NCBI GenBank assembly: GCA_030540535.1
Contig: JAUNWB010000087.1
Span: 1-6,190, forward strand
DNA: 6,190 nucleotides
Source of the DNA: Elusimicrobiales bacterium
GTDB lineage: Bacteria; Elusimicrobiota; Elusimicrobia; Elusimicrobiales; Elusimicrobiaceae
Reading direction: 5' to 3'
Part shown: positions 1-5,731 of the stretch, in pieces
How the letters are laid out: each line of letters starts with the position of its first letter
Numbering within the stretch: the stretch's first letter is position 1
The notes under the pieces: model-generated
Databases searched by the model: none
What the model saw: the letters and a program-made list of their open reading frames with translations, nothing else
What the model was told of the DNA's origin: nothing
Made by a program: the position numbers and the translations under genes

Positions 1-873
1 CACGCGCTTGCGCTGGTGGGGCTTCATCTGGTGGTCCACAAAAATCCCGCCGAAAAGCCCCGCCAGCACCACAAGCGTGGCCAGCACAAAATAAAACGAC
101 GGCAGGAAAATACGCAGCTGTTTAAAAAACCACCACGCGCCATAGCCCGCCAGCGTAATCAAGGCCGAAAAGCCCACCATATACCACGGATTGTGCGCCA
201 GTTCGTAAAACGCGTGTACCAGCCAATAATCAGCCAGTTCGGGATGGAGATAGATATACGTCCACGTAATGGTAAAAAAACCCGTCACGCCTGCAAAAAG
301 GCCGATTAAGCCCAAATAGAACACGTTTACCCCTGTGCAATACAGAAGCACCAAAAGAGCGGGGAACGTTACCACCACGGACGAAAAGTCCGGCTGCATC
401 ATAATAAGCCCGAACACCGGCACCAGCAAACAGCCCAGCCCGAACAGCGTAGACGCGTCCCGGATGCGGCGGCCGCGGCGGTCCAAAAACGCGGCGGCGA
501 CCAAAATGGTGCAGACGCGGCATATTTCCGAAGGCTGCATGGAAAAAAACGGGAATACAAACCACGAGCGCGACCCGCGCTGATACGACCCGAACAAGAG
601 TACGCCCACGAGCAGGGCCAAAATCACCCCGTAAACGGCTTTCCACTGTTCGTCATAAATTTGGTAGTTAAAACTCCACCCCGCCACAAACGCGGCCGAA
701 CCCAGCACCAGCGCCACCAAATGCGTGCGCACCACGCCGTTGGTTAAAGAAAAGCTGTTCACGGCCGACATCACGCACAGCGCGCCGATGATAACAAGCC
801 CGATCATCGCCCCCAGCAAAATATAATCCATCCGGCTGCGGCCGGACGCGGACACGGTTTTAAACGCCGCCAT
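1..873 (-). CDS. rodA: RodA, SEDS-family peptidoglycan glycosyltransferase (3' end beyond window)
   Basis: Integral membrane polymerase that extends glycan strands from lipid II during lateral wall growth, working with PBP2. I translated it from ATG 873-871; the frame stays open for 291 codons to the window edge, so the C-terminus is missing. Visible family motifs are MQPSE (residues 112-116), QPDFSS (160-165, the QPDLGT motif of RodA/FtsW) and KPHQRKRV (284-291, the family's K-x-YQ-x-x-RI region). Hydrophobic helices lie near residues 16-38, 50-67, 79-97, 117-130, 143-158, 165-179, 184-206, 231-250 and 255-277. The spacing from QPD to QRKRV is about 125 residues, roughly twice what I recall for E. 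coli RodA, so an extra membrane hairpin is inferred. The essential Asp of the later HTDFIF-type loop would lie outside the window. FtsW is the alternative, but the mrdA neighbour argues for RodA. The start overlaps mrdA by 14 bases. Confidence 0.93.
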   Translation of the reverse strand, partial: MAAFKTVSASGRSRMDYILLGAMIGLVIIGALCVMSAVNSFSLTNGVVRTHLVALVLGSAAFVAGWSFNYQIYDEQWKAVYGVILALLVGVLLFGSYQRGSRSWFVFPFFSMQPSEICRVCTILVAAAFLDRRGRRIRDASTLFGLGCLLVPVFGLIMMQPDFSSVVVTFPALLVLLYCTGVNVFYLGLIGLFAGVTGFFTITWTYIYLHPELADYWLVHAFYELAHNPWYMVGFSALITLAGYGAWWFFKQLRIFLPSFYFVLATLVVLAGLFGGIFVDHQMKPHQRKRV

Positions 874-2692
874 GGCTATGCTCCTCCGGTAAAAGTTCTT
901 TATAATCTTCGGCCGCGCGCGGCTTGGGCGCATAGGCCCCCAAACCGAAATACGCTTCCAGCATGGAACGCGCAATCGGGCCGGCGGCGGAACTGCCGCC
1001 TTCGCCAAATTCCACAAATACGGCTACCGCGATGGATGGTTCCTCGCCCGGGCGGCCCGCAAACGCCATAAACCAGCCGTGGTCCGGCCCGTGCGGGTTT
1101 TGGGCCGTACCCGTTTTGCCGTAAACGTCGAGCCCTTTGATTTTGACGCGGCGCGCGGTGCCGTTGTCTACGGTATATTTTAAGGCTTTAAAAAGCAAAT
1201 CGTACGTTTCGGGCTTTAAATCGGCTTTTTGCAGAATCTCCGTTTTGCCCACCTGTTCGGTTTTGCCCGTTTGGTTGCTGACGATTTTATCCACATAATA
1301 CGGGCGGTAGACGTTGCCGCGGCTGGCCACCGCCGCGCCGAACTGCGCCATTTTTAAAGGCGTAACGAGCAGTTCCCCCTGCCCGATGGAAAGGTTCAGC
1401 GTGTCCCCGATAAACCAATACGTTTTATTGCGCGCGCGGCGCGTGGGACCGTAGAGGTTCCCCGCTTTTTCGCCCGGGAGGTCAATCCCGGTTTGGCGGC
1501 CGAACATGAACATACGCTGCACGCGTTCAATCGACGCCGCGCCGATTTGCGACGCCACCGCATAAAAATACACGTCGCAGGAGTTGCTCATCCCGTTAAA
1601 AAAATCCACCGGGCCGTGCGTACCCCAGCATTTGAACACGCGCGGGCCGGAATCGTAATGGCCGGGACAGTTGATTTTATGGTCCACGTCCAAATGGCCG
1701 TCTTCCAGCGCGGCCGCTGCGGTAATGATTTTAAACGTGGACGCGGGCGGATAAATGCCCTGCACGGCCAGGTTGTATTCGTTGATTTTTTTGGATTGGT
1801 TCGGGTTTTCTTCGTCGCTGTACTGCACAAAGATATTCGGGTCGAACGCGGGCGCGCTTGCCAGTGCAAGCACCGCGCCCGTGCGCGTATCAAGCGCAAC
1901 GGCGGCCCCGCGGCCCGTTTTGGAATTTTTAAGGCCTTCTTCCGCCGCTTTTTGGACGGCAAAATTAAGCGTTAAATAAACGTCGCTTCCGGCTCCCCAT
2001 TTTTTGTCTTCGATAATGCTTTTGACGCGGCCGCGGTAGTCCACTTCCAAATACACGCCGCCGTCCTTGCCTTTGAGTTCTTTTTCAAACTTCTTTTCGA
2101 TTCCGTTTTTGCCCAGTTTGGAGTTTAAGCGGTATCCCAGTTTCAAATCGCGCGTGCGCCAGGCGCGGTCATCCATGCTGCCCAGATAGCCGAGCAGGTG
2201 GCTGGCGAACCCGCCGTAAGGATAGCTGCGCTTGGTTTCTTCAATCAGATAAATACCGGGGTAATACAGCTGGAGTTCCTGCAGGGCAACGGTGCTTTTG
2301 GTGGATAAATTTTCGGCCAGCAGCGTGGCTTTCCCGCTCTTGGCGCCCAGCTGGAGTTTTTCCAGCATTAAAGGCGCGGGCAAACGCAGGCGAGGGGCAA
2401 AATCATGCGCCAAACGCTCCAGGTATTCCGGGTCTTTATTGCCGCCCAGGTAGTAAAGGCTGAAAGCCGGCTCGTTGGAAGCGACGGCTACGCCGTCGGC
2501 GGTAAACACGCGGCCGCGCGGGGCGGTTTGGTACAGCACCTGCGTGCGGTTGCGTTCCGCCATCTGCAAATACGCGTTGTGACGAAGCACCTGGATATCT
2601 ACCAGCCGAAGCGCAATCACGACCCCGGCCGCAGCGGCCAGCGCCATCATCACTTTTAAACGCGCGTTAAAAAAAATCTTGGTAACGGCCAT
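860..2692 (-). CDS. mrdA: Penicillin-binding protein 2, elongasome transpeptidase
   Basis: Class B PBP (monofunctional DD-transpeptidase) that cross-links new lateral-wall peptidoglycan in the periplasm. It is 610 residues, normal for the family. A single N-terminal membrane anchor spans about residues 12-32, followed by the pedestal domain beginning with RGRVFTADG (59-67). The transpeptidase domain carries all three catalytic motifs: STFK (318-321, nucleophile S318), SCD (371-373, the SxD form usual for PBP2 rather than SxN) and KTG (526-528). C342, C355, H359 and C372 are placed like the metal site reported near the active site of some PBP2 proteins. The start ATG 2692-2690 lies 8 bases after mreD's stop, with only a weak AGGG about 6 bases upstream. 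The 3' end overlaps rodA, so PBP2 and its polymerase partner are probably translationally coupled. FtsI is unlikely given the SxD motif and the mreCD/rodA neighbours. Confidence 0.96.
   Translation of the reverse strand: MAVTKIFFNARLKVMMALAAAAGVVIALRLVDIQVLRHNAYLQMAERNRTQVLYQTAPRGRVFTADGVAVASNEPAFSLYYLGGNKDPEYLERLAHDFAPRLRLPAPLMLEKLQLGAKSGKATLLAENLSTKSTVALQELQLYYPGIYLIEETKRSYPYGGFASHLLGYLGSMDDRAWRTRDLKLGYRLNSKLGKNGIEKKFEKELKGKDGGVYLEVDYRGRVKSIIEDKKWGAGSDVYLTLNFAVQKAAEEGLKNSKTGRGAAVALDTRTGAVLALASAPAFDPNIFVQYSDEENPNQSKKINEYNLAVQGIYPPASTFKIITAAAALEDGHLDVDHKINCPGHYDSGPRVFKCWGTHGPVDFFNGMSNSCDVYFYAVASQIGAASIERVQRMFMFGRQTGIDLPGEKAGNLYGPTRRARNKTYWFIGDTLNLSIGQGELLVTPLKMAQFGAAVASRGNVYRPYYVDKIVSNQTGKTEQVGKTEILQKADLKPETYDLLFKALKYTVDNGTARRVKIKGLDVYGKTGTAQNPHGPDHGWFMAFAGRPGEEPSIAVAVFVEFGEGGSSAAGPIARSMLEAYFGLGAYAPKPRAAEDYKELLPEEHSHGGV
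881..887 (-). promoter_or_regulatory. Ribosome binding site of rodA
   Basis: The minus strand reads GGAGGAG, 7 bases before ATG 873-871. It is the strongest Shine-Dalgarno in the window. It lies inside the last codons of mrdA and fixes the rodA start upstream of the mrdA stop codon. Confidence 0.85.
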
Positions 2693-2700
2693 TTTTTACC

Positions 2701-3195
2701 CTATGCCTGCCGGCAAACGGCCCCCTTGCCAAGCACGCGGCGCACCGTCCAGAACACGGCGGGAGCCAACACCGCCCCCAGCGCCGAGCCGCCCAAAAGA
2801 CTCCAAAAACCGGGCCACATGGAAGCAGACGTAAACCACATTAAAAGCAAGCTGTTAAGCGCGCCCGCAAAAAACGTCAGCCCGAACACGGTAAAAATCT
2901 GCGGGAAGATACCGTCAAAATCAAACCGTTCCGCAAGCGCATACACAATGCACGCCGCCACGGTAAACGTAAAAGCGTTGTTGCCGAATAATTTGGTTCC
3001 GAAAAAATCCAAAAACAGCCCGCACAAAAACGCCGCCGGATATCCAAACGCCGGCTTTAAAACGGTGCAAAACGCCACGGCAAACGCCAGCATTACGTTG
3101 ACGCTCAGCCCCCAAACGGAACATACCGTCGCCAAGCACCAATGGCATACGGTGGCCAATAAAAATAAGAAAACGAGTTTAATTAGTCCCCACAT
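2701..3195 (-). CDS. mreD: MreD, membrane component of the elongasome
   Basis: Small polytopic inner-membrane protein that binds MreC and helps couple MreB filaments to the RodA-PBP2 synthase. It is 164 residues, typical for MreD. Hydrophobic stretches lie near residues 4-26, 30-46, 52-65, 72-87, 98-119 and 131-150. GLFLDFFG (59-66) followed by FGNNAFTF matches the one recognisable family signature (G-L-x-x-D...FG). Identification rests mainly on this and on its position between mreC and mrdA, since MreD sequences are poorly conserved. ATG 3195-3193 follows mreC's TAA by 6 bases in the same frame. The nearest purine-rich site, GGGAGG at 3216-3211, is 15 bases upstream, so initiation may rely on terminating mreC ribosomes. 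Confidence 0.93.
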   Translation of the reverse strand: MWGLIKLVFLFLLATVCHWCLATVCSVWGLSVNVMLAFAVAFCTVLKPAFGYPAAFLCGLFLDFFGTKLFGNNAFTFTVAACIVYALAERFDFDGIFPQIFTVFGLTFFAGALNSLLLMWFTSASMWPGFWSLLGGSALGAVLAPAVFWTVRRVLGKGAVCRQA

Positions 3196-3201
3196 AAACG
3201 G

Positions 3202-4059
3202 TTATTTTTTCCTCCCGTCCGTAATTACAAAAAGCTCTTTCACAGCCGCCGAACGGACCTGCGGTTCCACTTCCACCGTCAGCGCGGTTTGGAAGCTGTC
3301 GTCGTTACGCACGCCGCTGACGCGCCCCACTAAAATCCCCGCCGGGAAAATGCCGCTCACGGCCGAAGTATACACTTTGTCCCCTTTGCGTACGTCCGTC
3401 AGCAGCGGAATATATTTTAAGCGCACCGGGCGCAAACCGTTGCCCGTCAAAAGGCCTTCTTCGTGTCCGCGTTCCAAGGCCACGGCGGCGGTAAAATCTT
3501 CGTCCCGCACCAAAAGTACTTTGGACGTATTCTCCGTCACTTCCGTCACCACCCCGGCCAAGCCTTCCTGCCCGTCTTCCAGCGACAGCACCGCACTGCG
3601 TTCGCGCACGCCGTCTGCCGTCCCTTTATCAATCGTTACCGCGTTCCACTGCGAGGGTTCCCGGTACGCCACCTTCGCCCACACGCCGTTCCAGCGGCGA
3701 GCCGGATTCAAACGCAGGATTTCCGTCAGCCGGCCGTTTTCGTCCAAAATGGCTTCCGCCTGGGAAGAAAGCAGTTTCGTCATTTCGATTTGCTGTTTGA
3801 GTTCGCGGTTTTCGCGGTGCGTGTCCAGCAGTTCCCGCACCGTTTCGTGTACGTTCTGCGCGTATTTGACCGTTCCGTGCGCCAAACGCACCTGCGGGAT
3901 AAAAATATACGATAACACCGCTTTCACCGAAGACACAAAGCCTTCCAGCGGCAAAATCATCAGTAAAAAAGAAAGGAGTAAAAACACCGCCGGCAGGAGA
4001 AAGCGTCTTTTGGCGCCGGGAACGTGTTTTTTGTGTTGTTTGGTTCTGTTGGGCAGCAT
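3202..4059 (-). CDS. mreC: MreC, periplasmic scaffold of the elongasome
   Basis: Bitopic inner-membrane protein whose periplasmic part self-associates and activates PBP2/RodA. From ATG 4059-4057 it is 285 residues, a usual MreC length. It has a basic cytoplasmic tail (1-18), one membrane helix (19-37), a helical, probably coiled-coil segment (about 62-115) and then the beta-rich MreC domain. Family signatures are REPSQWNAVTIDKGTADGV (133-151), TSAVSGIFPAGILVGRV (231-247) and a C-terminal segment ending VKELFVI (273-279). The frame stays open upstream to an ATG at 4278. That start would add 73 basic, low-information residues encoded by the terminator and hairpin region, so I reject it. No in-frame ATG, GTG or TTG lies close upstream of 4059. 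This start has no Shine-Dalgarno; an AT-rich leader and a small palindrome precede it. Confidence 0.94.
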   Translation of the reverse strand: MLPNRTKQHKKHVPGAKRRFLLPAVFLLLSFLLMILPLEGFVSSVKAVLSYIFIPQVRLAHGTVKYAQNVHETVRELLDTHRENRELKQQIEMTKLLSSQAEAILDENGRLTEILRLNPARRWNGVWAKVAYREPSQWNAVTIDKGTADGVRERSAVLSLEDGQEGLAGVVTEVTENTSKVLLVRDEDFTAAVALERGHEEGLLTGNGLRPVRLKYIPLLTDVRKGDKVYTSAVSGIFPAGILVGRVSGVRNDDSFQTALTVEVEPQVRSAAVKELFVITDGRKK

Positions 4060-4064
4060 AAAAA

Positions 4065-4079
4065 TTAAAATCGTTTTAA
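4065..4079. repeat. Palindrome TTAAAA-n3-TTTTAA at the mreC start
   Basis: A perfect inverted repeat with 6-base arms and a 3-base spacer ends 5 bases before the mreC start codon, where a Shine-Dalgarno would be expected. It could be an operator or just AT-rich leader sequence. Short AT palindromes arise often by chance, so significance is uncertain. Confidence 0.4.
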
Positions 4080-4080
4080 A

Positions 4081-4098
4081 CCCGGTTTTCGACCCGGG
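4081..4098 (-). repeat. CCCGG/CCGGG hairpin in the mreC leader
   Basis: Five-base arms (4098-4094 and 4085-4081) enclose GTCGAAAA, 22 to 39 bases before the mreC ATG. TTTAAAA follows, not a clean T-tract, so I do not call it a terminator. It would lie just upstream of the ribosome landing zone. Confidence 0.4.
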
Positions 4099-4152
4099 AT
4101 GATACTGTAAAATACGCCGCGGACCGATAAACGGGCGCGGAAAAATGAAGGC

Positions 4153-4181
4153 TCCGGCAAGTGGCCGGAAACGAATCCGGC
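4153..4181 (-). repeat. Three alternating GCCGGA/TCCGGC words
   Basis: The minus strand reads GCCGGA (4181-4176), TCCGGC (4169-4164) and GCCGGA (4158-4153), separated by TTCGTT and CACTT. The middle word can form a 6-base-pair hairpin with either neighbour, but not both at once. It looks like a small RNA switch element or decayed repeats; nothing in the sequence decides. Confidence 0.5.
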
Positions 4182-4213
4182 GCAAAACGGAGCGGACTAA
4201 AAATTCAAACCCT

Positions 4214-4243
4214 GTCCGCCTAAGGCTGTTTTGCCGGGCGGAC
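4214..4243 (-). repeat. Second hairpin (GTCCGCC/GGCGGAC inverted repeat)
   Basis: Perfect 7-base arms at 4243-4237 and 4220-4214 enclose an inner GGC/GCC pair around AAAACA, giving an interrupted stem. The sequence after it is AGGGTTTGAATTTTT, so the T-run is not adjacent and terminator activity is doubtful. Its arms share the GCGGAC/GTCCGC word with the terminator stem and could pair with those arms instead. Confidence 0.6.
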
Positions 4244-4246
4244 CGT

Positions 4247-4291
4247 AAAAACAAAAAGCGGACACGGTCCCTTTTCAAGAACTGTGTCCGC
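4247..4291 (-). terminator. Intrinsic terminator after mreB
   Basis: On the minus strand, arms GCGGACAC (4291-4284) and GTGTCCGC (4265-4258) pair perfectly over 8 bases, with 2 more pairs possible past one mismatch. They are followed at once by TTTTTGTTTTT (4257-4247). It begins about 20 bases after the mreB stop codon. The plus strand has no matching T-tract, so it acts on the mreB transcript only. Termination may be partial, because mreC has no obvious promoter of its own. Confidence 0.85.
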
Positions 4292-4312
4292 CAAATAGAA
4301 TCAGCAGCCAGG

Positions 4313-5356
4313 CTAGTAAGATTTACCGCGGGAACCGAAGAAGCGGGATCCTTTTTCGTTTAATTGTTCCAAGAACTTGCCCGTGCCCAAGGCCACGCAG
4401 CTGAGCGGGTCCGCGGCGCGGTGGACGGGGATGTCCGTTTCTTTGCGGATGAGTTCGGTAATGCCTCTTAAAAGACTGCCGCCGCCGGCCACCACAAGGC
4501 CTCTGTCCACGAGGTCCGCGGCCAATTCGGGCGGAGTTTCTTCCAGCGTGCTTTTGATAACGTCAATAATAAGGCGCACGGGCTCCATGAGTGCCTGGCG
4601 GATTTCTTCCGAAGTAACCGTCAGCGTGCGGGGCAGACCTTGCGTCTGGTCGCGCCCTTTTACTTCCATGGATTTTTCTTCTTTTAAGGGATAAACGGAA
4701 CCCAGGTTAATCTTTACTTCCTCGGCGGTTGTTTCGCCGATAATCAGATTGTATTTTTTGCGGAAATACTGCACGATACATTCGGTCAGTTCGTCGCCGG
4801 CCACGTCAATGGACTTCGCAACTACCATCCCGCCCAGCGAGATAACAGCCACTTCCGTCGTGCCGCCGCCGATGTCCACAATCATGCTGGCGTGCGGTTC
4901 CGCAATCGGCAAATCGGCGCCCATGGCCGAAGCCATGGGCTCTTCGATTAAATATACTTCCCGGGCGCCGGCCTGACGGGCGGCGTCGTCCACCGCGCGG
5001 CGTTCAACGCCGGTGATGTCCGAAGGGATGCCGATAACGATCCGGGGGCGTAACAGACTGCTGCGGCTGTGTACTTTGCGGATAAAGTAACGGATCATTT
5101 CCTGCGTTACTTCAAAATCCGCGATAACGCCGTTTTTCATCGGGCGCACGGCCACGATGTTGGCGGGAGTGCGGCCCAACATTTGTTTGGCCTTGGCCCC
5201 CACGGCTTTGACTTCGCCGGTTTCTCTTTCCACCGCAACCACGGAAGGTTCGCGCAGGACGATGCCTTTGTCTTTGACAAAGATCAGACAGTTGGCCGTG
5301 CCAAGGTCCATACCCAAGTCAGAAGAAAACAGGCCTCCGAGATAGTCTATTACCAT
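4313..5356 (-). CDS. mreB: MreB, actin-like rod-shape cytoskeletal protein
   Basis: ATP-binding actin homologue that forms membrane-bound antiparallel filaments and orients the elongasome. It is 347 residues, full length for the family. The N-terminus ([10 protein letters not shown]) is hydrophobic and may help membrane attachment. ATPase-fold motifs are all present: phosphate-1 DLGTAN (17-22), the EEP segment (138-140) within [13 protein letters not shown], phosphate-2 [11 protein letters not shown] (161-171), [10 protein letters not shown] (206-215) and the adenosine motif GGGSLLRG (291-298). ATG 5356-5354 is preceded by AGGGGA (5367-5362) at 5 bases spacing and lies 14 bases after rplQ, so it is probably transcribed with rpoA and rplQ. 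A terminator follows and separates it from mreC. DnaK and FtsA are excluded by length and by these MreB-specific motifs. Confidence 0.98.
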   Translation of the reverse strand: MVIDYLGGLFSSDLGMDLGTANCLIFVKDKGIVLREPSVVAVERETGEVKAVGAKAKQMLGRTPANIVAVRPMKNGVIADFEVTQEMIRYFIRKVHSRSSLLRPRIVIGIPSDITGVERRAVDDAARQAGAREVYLIEEPMASAMGADLPIAEPHASMIVDIGGGTTEVAVISLGGMVVAKSIDVAGDELTECIVQYFRKKYNLIIGETTAEEVKINLGSVYPLKEEKSMEVKGRDQTQGLPRTLTVTSEEIRQALMEPVRLIIDVIKSTLEETPPELAADLVDRGLVVAGGGSLLRGITELIRKETDIPVHRAADPLSCVALGTGKFLEQLNEKGSRFFGSRGKSY

Positions 5357-5361
5357 TTTAG

Positions 5362-5367
5362 TCCCCT
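5362..5367 (-). promoter_or_regulatory. Ribosome binding site of mreB
   Basis: AGGGGA on the minus strand, 5 bases before ATG 5356-5354 and in the 14-base gap after rplQ. Its strength fits the high translation expected for a filament-forming protein. Confidence 0.7.
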
Positions 5368-5370
5368 ATA

Positions 5371-5715
5371 TTAGTCCACCAATTTAACGATGGCCACTTC
5401 GGCGTTGTCGCCCTGGCGCACACCCGCGCGGTAAATGCGGCAGAAGCCGCCGGCGCGGTTGGCGTAACGGGAGGCCAACACTTCAAATAATTTTTTAACG
5501 GCGGCCGCATCTTTCAAGGTATCTTTGGCGGCGCGTTCGTTATTGGCTTTGGCCAAGGTGATGAGTCCTTCCACCACGCGTCTGACTTCTTTGGCTTTGG
5601 GCAGCGTGGTCTTCACTTCTTCGTGAAGAATGATGCTGGTGGCCATATTGTTGAGCATGGCTTTGCGGTGGGACGCAGTCTTGCCAAGTTTTCTGTATCC
5701 GGTATTCTTAATCAT
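5371..5715 (-). CDS. rplQ: 50S ribosomal protein L17
   Basis: Large-subunit ribosomal protein located near the peptide exit tunnel. It is 114 residues, at the short end of bacterial L17. Hallmarks are RKLGKTASHRKAML (8-21), the TTLPKAKEVRR segment (37-47), the LITLAK stretch (51-56), and the C-terminal NRAGGFCRIYRAGVRQGDNAEVAIVKLVD region. The N-terminus reads MIKNTGY where most L17 proteins begin MRH, a minor lineage difference. It lies directly behind rpoA, the universal bacterial order in the alpha operon. The Shine-Dalgarno AAGGAG (5733-5728) overlaps the rpoA stop codon with a longish 12-base spacer, suggesting translational coupling. Confidence 0.98.
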   Translation of the reverse strand: MIKNTGYRKLGKTASHRKAMLNNMATSIILHEEVKTTLPKAKEVRRVVEGLITLAKANNERAAKDTLKDAAAVKKLFEVLASRYANRAGGFCRIYRAGVRQGDNAEVAIVKLVD

Positions 5716-5731
5716 ACTCTAAAACTACTCC

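Larger units (their letters stand above)
4060..4312 (-). other. Structured mreB-mreC intergenic region
   Basis: These 253 bases contain no convincing gene. On the minus strand they hold, in order: a terminator directly behind mreB, a second hairpin, a trio of GCCGGA/TCCGGC words, a CCCGG/CCGGG hairpin and a 6-base-arm palindrome touching the mreC start. The word GCGGAC or its complement GTCCGC occurs six times (plus-strand starts 4119, 4192, 4214, 4238, 4258 and 4286). This is far longer than any other gap in the window (6-16 bases). It is the natural place for an independent mreC promoter or an attenuator, but I could not find a convincing -35/-10 pair. Confidence 0.8.

Noticed and set aside
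230..646. Minus-strand open frame of 138 codons inside rodA
   Set aside because: It is in another frame of rodA, Arg/Gly-rich, and has no motif; the rodA frame carries the MQPSE and QPD motifs.
1493..1975. Plus-strand open frame of 160 codons within mrdA
   Set aside because: It has an Arg/His/Ala-rich shadow composition, lies antisense to the transpeptidase domain and has no supported start signal.
2726..4102. Long plus-strand open frame (458 codons) antisense to mreC and mreD
   Set aside because: Its translation is Ser/Thr/Lys/Pro-rich with no recognisable domain, and it covers two well-supported genes on the other strand. A long antisense open frame is expected from the codon bias of GC-rich genes.
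4085..4125. Possible promoter for mreC (TATTTT or TATCAT as a -10 on the minus strand)
   Set aside because: No acceptable -35 lies 16 to 18 bases upstream of either candidate, and such words are frequent in this leader.
4060..4278. Extension of mreC upstream to ATG 4278, adding 73 residues
   Set aside because: The extension is encoded by the terminator and hairpin region, is basic and unlike MreC, and would give an abnormally long cytoplasmic tail.
4247..4291. Terminator hairpin as a bidirectional terminator
   Set aside because: The plus-strand side is followed by GCCAAATAGAA with no T-tract, and no plus-strand gene ends there.
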